Shown here: one piece after another, positions 14,422 through 20,900 of the stretch
Position numbering within the stretch: position 1 is the first letter of the stretch
How the letters are laid out: every line of letters begins with the position of its first letter
NCBI GenBank assembly: GCA_964632945.1
Contig: CAZWCX010000106.1
Span: forward strand, 1 to 25,219
Source: CAZWCX01 sp964632945
GTDB lineage: Bacteria; Planctomycetota; MHYJ01; WSZJ01; CAZWCX01
Reading direction: 5' to 3'
DNA length: 25,219 nucleotides
The notes under the pieces: generated by a model
Databases searched by the model: none
Seen by the model: the letters and a program-made list of their open reading frames with translations, nothing else
What the model was told of the DNA's origin: nothing
Translations under genes and position numbers: made by a program

Positions 14422-15300
14422 ATGGCCAAATTCCACAGCGCGGAAATCGTCAAGACCGCTTCCGGAAAGCAATACCACATCGGCCTCGGACCCGGCGAGG
14501 TCGCGCCCTACCTTCTCGTGTGCGGCGACCTCGAGCGCGCCCGCCGCACCGCGGCGTGTTTCGACCGGGTTCGCGTCGAACGCGCCAATCGCGAGTACCG
14601 GACCTACACCGGCACCCTGGACGGCATCCCCGTCTCGGTCATGGCCACCGGCATGGGCCCCGACAATACCGAAATCGCTCTCGTCGAACTCACCCAGATC
14701 GTCGCCAACCCGACCGTGATCCGGATCGGCAGTTCCGGGGCCCTGCGCAAGGAGATCCGCCTCGGCGATCTGATCGTCTCCACCGGTGCCGTGCGCCTCG
14801 AGAACACCTCGCTCTATTTCGTCTCCGAGGGATACCCCGCGGTCGCGCACTACGAGGTCGTGCTCGCCCTCCTGGAGGCCTGCAGCCGGCTCGGCTTCCG
14901 CCACCACGTCGGGCTGACCGCAAGTGCGCCCGGCTTCTACGGGGCCCAGGGCCGTGAAGTGCCGGGCTGGCCCCCGCGCTACCGCGACATCGATCGCGAG
15001 CTCGAACGCATGAACGTCACCAACTTCGAAATGGAAGCCAGCGCCCTGTTCACCCTGGCGACCTTCCGCGGTTTGCGATCGGGCGCGGTGTGCGCGGCGT
15101 ACGCCAACCGCCATGCCAACCGGTTCATCGATACGCGAACCAAGGAGCGCGCGGAGAAGGACTGCATCGAGGCAGGTCTCGAGTCCGTCCGGGTGCTCGC
15201 GCGGATGGACGCGGAGAAAGCCGCGGCGCGCGCCGCGCACTGGCAGCCGCGGTTGGGCGCCCCGGCGCCGGAAGCGCGTAAGGGCAAGCGCGGGAAGTGA
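14422..15300 (+). CDS. Nucleoside phosphorylase of the uridine/purine nucleoside phosphorylase (NP-I) family
   Basis: 292 residues. NP-I enzymes cleave nucleosides with phosphate to a free base and (deoxy)ribose-1-phosphate. Motifs: QYHIGLGPGEVAPYLLVCGDLERARR with phosphate-site G35-D36 and R39, MATGMGPDN (74-82), RIGSSGAL (101-108), LGDLIVSTGAVR and the ribose-binding NFEMEASALF (201-210, E203-M204-E205). The start of the protein looks most like uridine phosphorylase; the base specificity is not certain. The C-terminus is a basic Ala/Lys/Arg tail. The start is ATG 14422 with GAGGAGA upstream. It is 133 bases after the mutase on the same strand. Together these enzymes could take nucleosides to pentose-5-phosphates for DeoC and RpiB. 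Confidence 0.94.
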   Translation: MAKFHSAEIVKTASGKQYHIGLGPGEVAPYLLVCGDLERARRTAACFDRVRVERANREYRTYTGTLDGIPVSVMATGMGPDNTEIALVELTQIVANPTVIRIGSSGALRKEIRLGDLIVSTGAVRLENTSLYFVSEGYPAVAHYEVVLALLEACSRLGFRHHVGLTASAPGFYGAQGREVPGWPPRYRDIDRELERMNVTNFEMEASALFTLATFRGLRSGAVCAAYANRHANRFIDTRTKERAEKDCIEAGLESVRVLARMDAEKAAARAAHWQPRLGAPAPEARKGKRGK

Positions 15301-15868
15301 CCCGCCGTTTCTCCCTTCCTCGCCCGACGCACCGGAACCGCCTCGGCAGCGACCCGAGCCGGACGCCCTCGCGAGATGCGGATTCCCCCCCGCGACCCCC
15401 GACGGCCTCTCGGGGCCCTTTCCCTGTCCCGCCGCGGCCCGGGACTCCCGCGATCCTGTACTCCGACCCGGCGCATTCGACCTCTTCTCCCGCCGAAAAT
15501 CGGGAATCGTCGCGCGAGGGTGGCGAGTCGCGTCTTGCCCCGGTCTGCCCGCATGATCCGAAACATCGAGTCTGCACCCCCGGTTGGAAAGCCGGTCCGG
15601 GGCGTCCCGGAGCCCGCAAGCCCGGAAGGAAGGGATCCTCGCGGCTTCGGCCAAGGCCGTCGGACGAAATCTCACCCAGCGAAACCGATCCGAGCCCGAG
15701 GCCCGAGTCTCGACGGGCATGAACGTCGTCGCGGCAAAAACGATCCAACACGGAGGCCCCGTCCTTGACACGGTCGGCCCGCAACTTCTAGTATTGCGTC
15801 CACTTGAGGAATCGACCGGTGCGGGGCGGAGCAGACCGGACGGCGGCTGGCGTAGGGGTGGCCCCACC
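15301..15868. other. Long intergenic region, only a promoter seen
   Basis: 568 bases of high-GC sequence. Every frame that stays open gives Arg/Pro/Ser-rich low-complexity protein with no family character, as expected from base composition alone. No tRNA, terminator or repeat was found. The only element is the promoter at 15765-15794 at the right end. Confidence 0.5.
15765..15794 (+). promoter_or_regulatory. Promoter of the MBL-fold hydrolase gene
   Basis: Perfect TTGACA -35 (15765-15770), 18-base spacer, TAGTAT -10 (15789-15794). The predicted start point is near 15801, giving a leader of about 68 bases. Confidence 0.65.
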
Positions 15869-16753
15869 ATGAAAGTGAAGTTCTGGGGCGTGCGCGGCTC
15901 CATCCCCGCCCCCGGCCCGGAATTCGTCAAGTACGGCGGGAACACCGCCTGCATCGAAGTTCACACCCCCAAGGCCCGCATCATCCTCGATGCCGGCTCC
16001 GGCCTCCGGGAACTCGGCAACGATATCATGGCCCGCAATGAGGCGGTGAAGCTCCATCTGCTGATCACCCACACCCACTGGGACCACATCATGGGCTTCC
16101 CGTTCTTCCGGCCCGCCTACACCACCGGGAACGAATTGCACGTGTACGGACCGCTGCAGGTCCACAGCGGCAAGAGCATCGAGGACGTCCTCAATTCCCA
16201 GATGGACTACTCTTTTTTTCCCGTGCGCACTTGTGAAATGTCCTCCCGGATCACCTACCACAACCTCGGTGAAGAGACGTTCCGAATCGAGGACGCGACA
16301 CTCCGCTCCATGTTTCTCAACCACCCGATCTACATGCTGGCCTATCGAATTGAGTGCGGCGGCAAAGTCCTCGTCTACTCCGGTGATTGGGAACCGTACC
16401 ACAGCGCCCTGTACGACGAACCGCGCCCGGGAGGGGTGGAGGATTGGGTCCCCGAGCACGACGCCAAACTCGCGGCCTTTTTTCAGGGCGCAGACCTGCT
16501 GATCTCCGACGCCATGTACACCCTCGATGAGTTTGCGGAGAAGAAGGGGTGGGGGCACAGCACGGTAGAGCACAACGTCAGCCTCGCCCATCGCGCTCGC
16601 GTCAAGCGACTGGCGTTGTTCCATCACGAACCGATTCGCACCGATGGCGACCTCGAGGCGATCGAGAAACGGGCCTCCGCAACCGCACGTGCGTTCCCGG
16701 ATCACCGCTTCGAAGTCTTCGCCGCCCGCGAAGGCTCCGTCATCGACGTCTGA
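15869..16753 (+). CDS. Metallo-beta-lactamase-fold hydrolase (cyclic-nucleotide phosphodiesterase/PhnP-like group)
   Basis: 294 residues. The opening MKVKFWGVRGSIPAPGPE with YGGNTACIEV is typical of this hydrolase group. The metal site THTHWDH gives H68, H70, D72 and H73; further ligands are likely the His of LNHP, the Asp of ISDAMY and the His of FHHEP near the C-terminus. The fold hydrolyses phosphodiesters, cyclic nucleotides or related esters; the substrate is not shown by sequence. ATG 15869 is chosen because the conserved N-terminus begins there and a strong promoter lies just upstream; earlier in-frame codons would place the start before the promoter. It appears to be monocistronic. 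No signal peptide, so cytoplasmic. Confidence 0.92.
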   Translation: MKVKFWGVRGSIPAPGPEFVKYGGNTACIEVHTPKARIILDAGSGLRELGNDIMARNEAVKLHLLITHTHWDHIMGFPFFRPAYTTGNELHVYGPLQVHSGKSIEDVLNSQMDYSFFPVRTCEMSSRITYHNLGEETFRIEDATLRSMFLNHPIYMLAYRIECGGKVLVYSGDWEPYHSALYDEPRPGGVEDWVPEHDAKLAAFFQGADLLISDAMYTLDEFAEKKGWGHSTVEHNVSLAHRARVKRLALFHHEPIRTDGDLEAIEKRASATARAFPDHRFEVFAAREGSVIDV

Positions 16754-17012
16754 TCGCTTCCCCTCTCCTCGCGCCGCGTGCAATCCTCCGCCAGGCCCCC
16801 GAAGGGGGGAGGTCGAAACTCACCGTCCTGCCCGGGCGGGTCGTGCCGCGTCGGCCCGGTCGCCGGGACGGCCCCTGCCCGCAGCGGGAGCGCCGCGACC
16901 GCCCCTCGCGGGCCCAGGTGTCGGTCGCGCGAGAACGTGCGCGGATTCCCGTGCAGAAAGCCCGCCCACCGGCCGATGGAATTCGCGGCGGCCGGCCGCG
17001 AGCCGGGGGGCA

Positions 17013-17030
17013 GAATTTGCTTGCAAATTC
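17013..17030. promoter_or_regulatory. Inverted repeat overlapping a -35 box (operator candidate)
   Basis: GAATTTGC-TT-GCAAATTC: perfect 8-base arms with a 2-base centre. It is markedly AT-rich against its surroundings and covers the TTGCAA -35 of the lipoprotein promoter. Position, symmetry and base composition fit a dimeric regulator's site. Confidence 0.5.
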
Positions 17031-17048
17031 CCGGCCCCGACATAGAAT
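17021..17048 (+). promoter_or_regulatory. Putative promoter of the lipoprotein / tRNA-Ile unit
   Basis: TTGCAA (17021-17026), 16-base spacer, TAGAAT (17043-17048). The predicted start point is near 17055. The -35 lies inside the inverted repeat at 17013-17030. Confidence 0.55.
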
Positions 17049-17105
17049 TCACGAGGATCGGCCGAAGGCGGATCTTGCCGTTTGGCCTTATTGTAAGGGG
17101 GGGTT

Positions 17106-17651
17106 ATGTCTGGACGTGGCCTGCCCGGATGGGTGCGCGCCTGCGTCGTCCTCGCCCTCGTGGCGTTCGGCGTCGTCGGCTGCAAGAGCAACGAATATCA
17201 GGGACCCGGAAAGCGTTGGACCCAGAAGCGTGACGGGCGCCATCGCGAGCTCCGACCGGACGTTTGGGATCGCTCGGAGATGATGGCAGAGTACCAGGTC
17301 CGCTTCCAGGACGTGAACAAGCAGGAAGTCGAGCTCAAGGAGCTCAATCGGCGCCTGGAAGTGGCCGTGAACAATGGTGATCAGTCTGCCGCGTACAGCC
17401 TCAGCAAGGAACGCGAGGCCGCGGATCACAAGTATTGCTACGCGCTCATCGAGCTCCGGCTCCTGCGCGCGCGGCTGCTCGATTCGGGGGTGCGCCATCC
17501 GGGGATCCGGCTGCTGGAAATCCAGGACCCGCGCACGGCCTCCGACATCCGCAACAACATCGAGGCGTACCTGGACGATGACATCACCCGCGAGGTGCTG
17601 ATCAAGCCCCAGGACAACCTCACCTACGAGGAGTACGGCAAGCGGCTGTAA
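17106..17651 (+). CDS. Lipoprotein with coiled-coil region, unknown function
   Basis: 181 residues, not recognised. The N-terminus has basic residues, a hydrophobic run and lipobox VVG-C (C26), so it should be exported and lipid-anchored. The mature part is charged and mostly helical: a Glu/Lys/Arg-rich coiled-coil stretch at about 55-130 (ELKELNRRLEVAVNN), then LLEIQDPRTASDIRNN and an acidic segment to the end. ATG 17106 has AGGGGGGG six bases upstream. The stop lies 16 bases before tRNA-Ile, so gene and tRNA probably share the promoter at 17021-17048. Nothing in the sequence points to an enzyme. Confidence 0.85.
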   Translation: MSGRGLPGWVRACVVLALVAFGVVGCKSNEYQGPGKRWTQKRDGRHRELRPDVWDRSEMMAEYQVRFQDVNKQEVELKELNRRLEVAVNNGDQSAAYSLSKEREAADHKYCYALIELRLLRARLLDSGVRHPGIRLLEIQDPRTASDIRNNIEAYLDDDITREVLIKPQDNLTYEEYGKRL

Positions 17652-17667
17652 CAAGCCGTCTGGCCAA

Positions 17668-17742
17668 GGGCTCATAGCTCAGTTGGTTTAGAGCGCACGC
17701 TTGATAAGCGTGAGGTCGCTGGTTCAAGTCCAGCTGGGCCCA
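17668..17742 (+). tRNA. tRNA-Ile (GAT)
   Basis: A full cloverleaf can be drawn. Acceptor GGGCTCA/TGGGCCC has one U-G pair; D-arm GCTC/GAGC; anticodon stem CACGC/GCGTG with loop TTGATAA, so anticodon GAT at 17703-17705; T-arm GCTGG-TTCAAGT-CCAGC; discriminator A at 17742. The 3' CCA is not encoded. It sits 16 bases behind a lipoprotein stop codon, not in a 16S-23S spacer where this tRNA is usually found. A strong hairpin follows. Confidence 0.96.
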
Positions 17743-17749
17743 TGAATTC

Positions 17750-17793
17750 GCGGCGGCCTGGATCCGACGACTCCAGGCCGCCGCCTTCATTTC
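17750..17793 (+). terminator. Terminator-like hairpin after tRNA-Ile
   Basis: GCGGCGGCCTGG (17750-17761) pairs perfectly with CCAGGCCGCCGC (17773-17784): a 12-base stem with an 11-base loop, followed by CTTCATTTC, a moderately T-rich tail. It begins 8 bases after the tRNA, so it likely ends the lipoprotein/tRNA transcript. Confidence 0.7.
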
Positions 17794-17886
17794 CGCGCGC
17801 CCGCGGGTCGAAGGGGGGAGGGGACGACCCTGTCCGCCGACCTCGTCTCAAGCCCGCCCCACGCGCAACCCGACCGGAAATGGACC

Positions 17887-19740
17887 TTGATCGGCGAGCC
17901 CGCGCGCACCCTCGCCTGGACCGTTCTCGCCACGGTCACCGCCGGCGCCGCCTACGCCGCACTCGTGACTCGAGTCACCACCTTCCCGAATCCCTTCCCC
18001 GACCGCATCGTCCTGGCCGGATGGATCGCCCTCGCGCTCGCCGGCGTCTCCCTGCCCATCGCGCTGCTCGGCTGCCTCGTTCGCCCCCTCCTCGTCTGGG
18101 CCCGCGGAAGCTCCGGGTCGTTGGACCCGTCGCCGCGCTGCGGGTGTCCATGGGTCCATTCCTGGGTCGCCGTCGTGCTCGCGCTCACCGTTCTCCACCT
18201 GCTCGCCGATCACCGGATGGGAGAGGTTTTTTTTCGCGCTGAACGCGCCCTCTATCCGCACCGGTGGTGGATTGCGGGCGTGCTCACCGGGATATTCCCC
18301 GCCGCAGCCCTCCTCTTCTTTGGAGAGGTCTCCGCGCGCCGCTCCCGGCCGAGGGGGGCCCTGTTGGCCCACGGAGCGATCCTTCTCACCGGACTCGCAC
18401 TCGCCGTGATTCCGCTGAACCGGCCGATGGAGAGTTCGGCCCCCGTATCCCTGCCCCCGGCCGGGACGCTCGCCCAGGCCGACGCGCCGGTGGATCCCGC
18501 TCCGGCCCGGGCCCTCCCGACCGGCATTCGCGTCGTCCTGATCGGAGTCGATGGCGCCGCCTGGGACGTGTGGACACCCATGATCCAAGCCGGCTGCATG
18601 CCGTTTCTCGGGGAGATGCGCGCCCGCGGAGTCTCCGCGATCCTCGAGTCCGAGGCGCCCTTCCAATCTCCCGTTGCCTGGACCACCCTGGCCACGGGAG
18701 TTCCGTGCGAGACACACGGGATCCGGTCGTTCCTGCTGACCCGCCTGCCCGGCTGCCGGTTCGTCCCGGTGGAAGCTCCCGACGCGCATTGGCTTTATCC
18801 CTTCTTCGCCATGATCGAACTCCTGCATCGGGCCGGGATCGGACACACCACGCCGATCACGCGCGACCAGGTGCGGGTCCCGTACCTTTGGGAGCGTGTC
18901 TCGACGGCCGGCGGCTCCGCGGTCGTGCTCAATGCCTATGCCTCGACACCGGCAAGTCCACTGCGCGGCGCATGGATCGGGGACGCCTTTTTTCGCGAGA
19001 TGCTGTGGCTGCGCTTCCCGCCGCGGCTCCCCCTCGACCAGGTGCAACCGCGCGGAGTGGCCGAACAGGTCGGTCCCGTCCTGCGCGACCCGTTGTCCGT
19101 CGGAGCAACCGAAGTCGCGACCTGGTTCCCGCTCGACGACGCCGACCGCCGGGAGTTGGCGCTCCCTCCGGACGACCCGCGCACGGCCGAGTCCCCGGTC
19201 TTCCGCCTGGCGTGGAGCATCGGCGTGGAGGAGAACGTGCATGCCTGCGCCCGCCGGCTGATGGAAACCGCCACGCCGGACCTGACTTTCTTCGTCACCG
19301 CTCTCCAGGACGAGATCAACCACTGGTTCGTCGAATGCCGTTGGCCCGAGCGATTTCCGGTGGTCGACCCCGAACGAGTCCGACGACACGCCGGCATCGT
19401 CGAAGCGCATCATCGCAGCCTTGACGCCCGAATTCGCCGGCTCGCCGACGCCCTGCCCGCGCGGACCGTACTGATCATCGCAAGCGACCACGGCATTCGG
19501 TTCGGCGTACGCTGGCCCATGCTCATTCATGCCCACGGCCCGCAGGGGGTGTTCCTCGCGGCGGGATATCCGTTTCGATCGGGGGTTGCCGCCCCCCCGC
19601 TGCGCTTGGTCGACGTAGCGCCGACGATCCTCTACCTGCTCGGGATCGAGGTCCCTCCCGACCTGGCGGGGGAGGTGCGAACGGATCTGCTCGAGCCGGA
19701 GTTCGTCCGGGACCATCCGCAAGCCGCGCGAACCCGATAG
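17887..19740 (+). CDS. Membrane-anchored alkaline-phosphatase-superfamily hydrolase (type I phosphodiesterase/nucleotide pyrophosphatase-like)
   Basis: About 617 residues from TTG 17887. Five hydrophobic segments (about 8-28, 42-66, 92-108, 128-147, 158-176) precede a catalytic domain from about 213. Metal and nucleophile motifs of the superfamily: VVLIGVDGAAWDVW (D222), SPVAWTTLATGV with the nucleophilic Thr (266 or 267), and SDHGIRFG near 533-540 followed by HAHGPQGVF. Members hydrolyse or transfer phosphate esters, including lipid-linked phosphates; the membrane part suggests an envelope substrate, but this is inference. The start is uncertain: the frame is open from 17746, and a GGGGGAGGGG run lies 6-8 bases before a CTG at 17830 that would add 19 residues. 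No ATG is available. Confidence 0.88.
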   Translation: MIGEPARTLAWTVLATVTAGAAYAALVTRVTTFPNPFPDRIVLAGWIALALAGVSLPIALLGCLVRPLLVWARGSSGSLDPSPRCGCPWVHSWVAVVLALTVLHLLADHRMGEVFFRAERALYPHRWWIAGVLTGIFPAAALLFFGEVSARRSRPRGALLAHGAILLTGLALAVIPLNRPMESSAPVSLPPAGTLAQADAPVDPAPARALPTGIRVVLIGVDGAAWDVWTPMIQAGCMPFLGEMRARGVSAILESEAPFQSPVAWTTLATGVPCETHGIRSFLLTRLPGCRFVPVEAPDAHWLYPFFAMIELLHRAGIGHTTPITRDQVRVPYLWERVSTAGGSAVVLNAYASTPASPLRGAWIGDAFFREMLWLRFPPRLPLDQVQPRGVAEQVGPVLRDPLSVGATEVATWFPLDDADRRELALPPDDPRTAESPVFRLAWSIGVEENVHACARRLMETATPDLTFFVTALQDEINHWFVECRWPERFPVVDPERVRRHAGIVEAHHRSLDARIRRLADALPARTVLIIASDHGIRFGVRWPMLIHAHGPQGVFLAAGYPFRSGVAAPPLRLVDVAPTILYLLGIEVPPDLAGEVRTDLLEPEFVRDHPQAARTR

Positions 19741-19754
19741 CCCGGGGTTTTGAC

Positions 19755-19783
19755 TTGCCCGGCCGCGGGCCGCCGGATACGAT
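19755..19783 (+). promoter_or_regulatory. Putative promoter of the secreted protein / tRNA-Ala unit
   Basis: TTGCCC (19755-19760), 17-base spacer, TACGAT (19778-19783). A TTGACT lies five bases further upstream but is too far from the -10. The GCCCG/CGGGC inverted repeat begins within the -35 and extends into the spacer. The predicted leader is about 110 bases. Confidence 0.35.
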
Positions 19784-19901
19784 GACCCACGCGGAGGATC
19801 CGGAGGGGAATCGGCACCCGACGACCGGCGTGCCCCGAATCGAAGGCTCCGGTCCGAACCCCTCTCGACCGGTCCCGTGATCGCTGTCACAGGAGTGAGG
19901 C

Positions 19902-20630
19902 ATGAACTTCCGAGGCGTCTGGCCGCTCATCGTCCTTTTGACCTTCACCACTTCCGTCGGCGCATTCGCACAGCAGGATGAGTTCGGATCGCCCCGTCCC
20001 CACCCGTGGGGCAAGTTCGCCGCCGGAACCTGGGTCGAGAAGGTGGTCCACATCGAGCAGGGAAAAGAAGTGGTCGAGGGGACCCTCCGCATGGAGATGG
20101 TGGAGAAGACCGAGCAGCAGGCCACGCTCAAGGTCGACATGTCCACGAAGGACTCCAAACGCCCCACGCAGATGACCAAGCTCGACACCGCGGTCGCGTC
20201 CCTGCGCCCCGAGGGCGAGGAAAGCCTTCATGCCAAGGAAACGCTGGACATCGGCGGACAGAAGTATGAATGCGAGGTGCGCGAGTACAAGCGGGAGGAG
20301 GGGAAGAACAACATTTCGATGAAGATCTGGTTCTCTTCGCTCAAGCCCGGCTACTATCTGCGCAGCGAATCGAAGGCGGAACGCGAGGGCAAGCATGTGA
20401 AGGTCATTCGGCAGATCCTGCGCTTCGATGAAAAGGTGAAAGTGGGGAATCGGGAAATCCCCTGCATCGTCCGCGAAGAAGTCCAAACGGGCGACGGGCC
20501 CAATTTCACCAAGACCCTGTGGGAGTCCGAAGAGGTTCCGGGAGGGGAGGTCCGTTCGGAACAGGTGATGAAGACCAACGCCGGTTCCCGACAGATTCGC
20601 GAAATCGTCACCGGGTTCGAATCCCGGTAG
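19902..20630 (+). CDS. Secreted protein of unknown function
   Basis: 242 residues, family not recognised. A Sec signal peptide is clear: MNFRGVWPLIVLLTF core, AFA-QQ cleavage near residue 24. The mature part is charged and looks beta-rich with alternating residues (TWVEKVVHIEQGKEVVEGTLRM and similar), with two Cys (in YECEVRE and IPCIVREE) that could pair. No catalytic motif is seen. The start is ATG 19902 with AGGAG seven bases or so upstream. The final codons contain a perfect tRNA T-arm-like sequence (20611-20627). tRNA-Ala follows the stop by 31 bases and is probably cotranscribed. Confidence 0.87.
   Translation: MNFRGVWPLIVLLTFTTSVGAFAQQDEFGSPRPHPWGKFAAGTWVEKVVHIEQGKEVVEGTLRMEMVEKTEQQATLKVDMSTKDSKRPTQMTKLDTAVASLRPEGEESLHAKETLDIGGQKYECEVREYKREEGKNNISMKIWFSSLKPGYYLRSESKAEREGKHVKVIRQILRFDEKVKVGNREIPCIVREEVQTGDGPNFTKTLWESEEVPGGEVRSEQVMKTNAGSRQIREIVTGFESR
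20611..20627 (+). other. tRNA T-arm-like sequence inside the 3' end of a CDS
   Basis: CCGGG-TTCGAAT-CCCGG: a 5-base stem with the 7-base TTCGAAT loop, exactly the T-arm pattern, encoding the last residues TGFESR. No D-arm, anticodon arm or acceptor can be drawn around it, so it is not a tRNA gene. Confidence 0.5.
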
Positions 20631-20635
20631 CAGAA

Positions 20636-20658
20636 GGCGCGCATCCCGAAAGCGCGCC
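20636..20658 (+). repeat. Stem-loop between CDS stop and tRNA-Ala
   Basis: GGCGCGC (20636-20642) pairs with GCGCGCC (20652-20658) around a 9-base loop. It starts 6 bases after the stop codon and ends 3 bases before the tRNA. No T-run follows, so it is more likely an mRNA 3'-end or tRNA-processing structure than an intrinsic terminator. Confidence 0.45.
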
Positions 20659-20661
20659 CCG

Positions 20662-20734
20662 GGGGACGTAGCTCAACTGGGAGAGCGCCGGCTTTGCAAG
20701 CCGGAGGTTGCCGGTTCGATCCCGGTCGTCTCCA
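20662..20734 (+). tRNA. tRNA-Ala (TGC)
   Basis: Full cloverleaf: acceptor GGGGACG/CGTCTCC with the G3-U70 pair that marks alanine tRNA; D-arm GCTC/GAGC; anticodon stem CCGGC/GCCGG with loop TTTGCAA, so anticodon TGC at 20695-20697; T-arm GCCGG-TTCGATC-CCGGT; discriminator A at 20734. CCA is not encoded. Like tRNA-Ile(GAT), this tRNA is normally found in 16S-23S spacers but here follows a protein gene. Confidence 0.97.
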
Positions 20735-20737
20735 CTC

Positions 20738-20766
20738 TTGCACGCCCCCTAGGGGGGGCGTAGAAT
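20738..20766 (+). promoter_or_regulatory. Putative promoter with palindromic spacer, upstream of a secreted-protein gene
   Basis: TTGCAC (20738-20743), 17-base spacer, TAGAAT (20761-20766). The spacer together with the last base of the -35 forms CGCCCCCTAGGGGGGGCG, a hairpin that could instead end the tRNA-Ala transcript. The gene start is at 20901, so the leader would be about 128 bases. Confidence 0.4.
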
Positions 20767-20900
20767 CATTGTGGTGGACGGCCTGTTCGCCGTCATCTGC
20801 GTTTCTCCGGGAAGCGTCGTCCGTCCGGCTTGCGTGGCCGGGACGGAGCCGCACCGGGGACGTTCCCGGGTGCGCGCCTCTTGATGCCGGGAGACACTCC

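Larger units (their letters stand above)
16754..17105. other. Intergenic region with promoter and inverted repeat
   Basis: 352 bases. The left two-thirds hold nothing recognisable. The right end carries the inverted repeat at 17013-17030 and the promoter at 17021-17048, followed by a leader of about 50 bases with GGCC-bounded, partly self-complementary sequence (about 17061-17088) and a GGGGGGG run as ribosome-binding site. Confidence 0.5.

Noticed and set aside
10392..14480. A 1362-codon open frame on the minus strand
   Set aside because: It lies opposite five well-supported plus-strand genes (membrane protein, Nudix, mutase and parts of neighbours), is low-complexity Arg/Gly/Glu/Asp-rich and shows no family motif. 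GC-rich third positions leave antisense frames open.
15297..15784. Several small open frames in the gap before the MBL-fold gene
   Set aside because: All are Arg/Pro/Ser-rich, lack ribosome-binding sites and overlap each other on both strands.
17848..19890. A 680-codon minus-strand frame opposite the AlkP-superfamily gene
   Set aside because: Same antisense effect of base composition; the plus strand carries the metal-site motifs and membrane helices.
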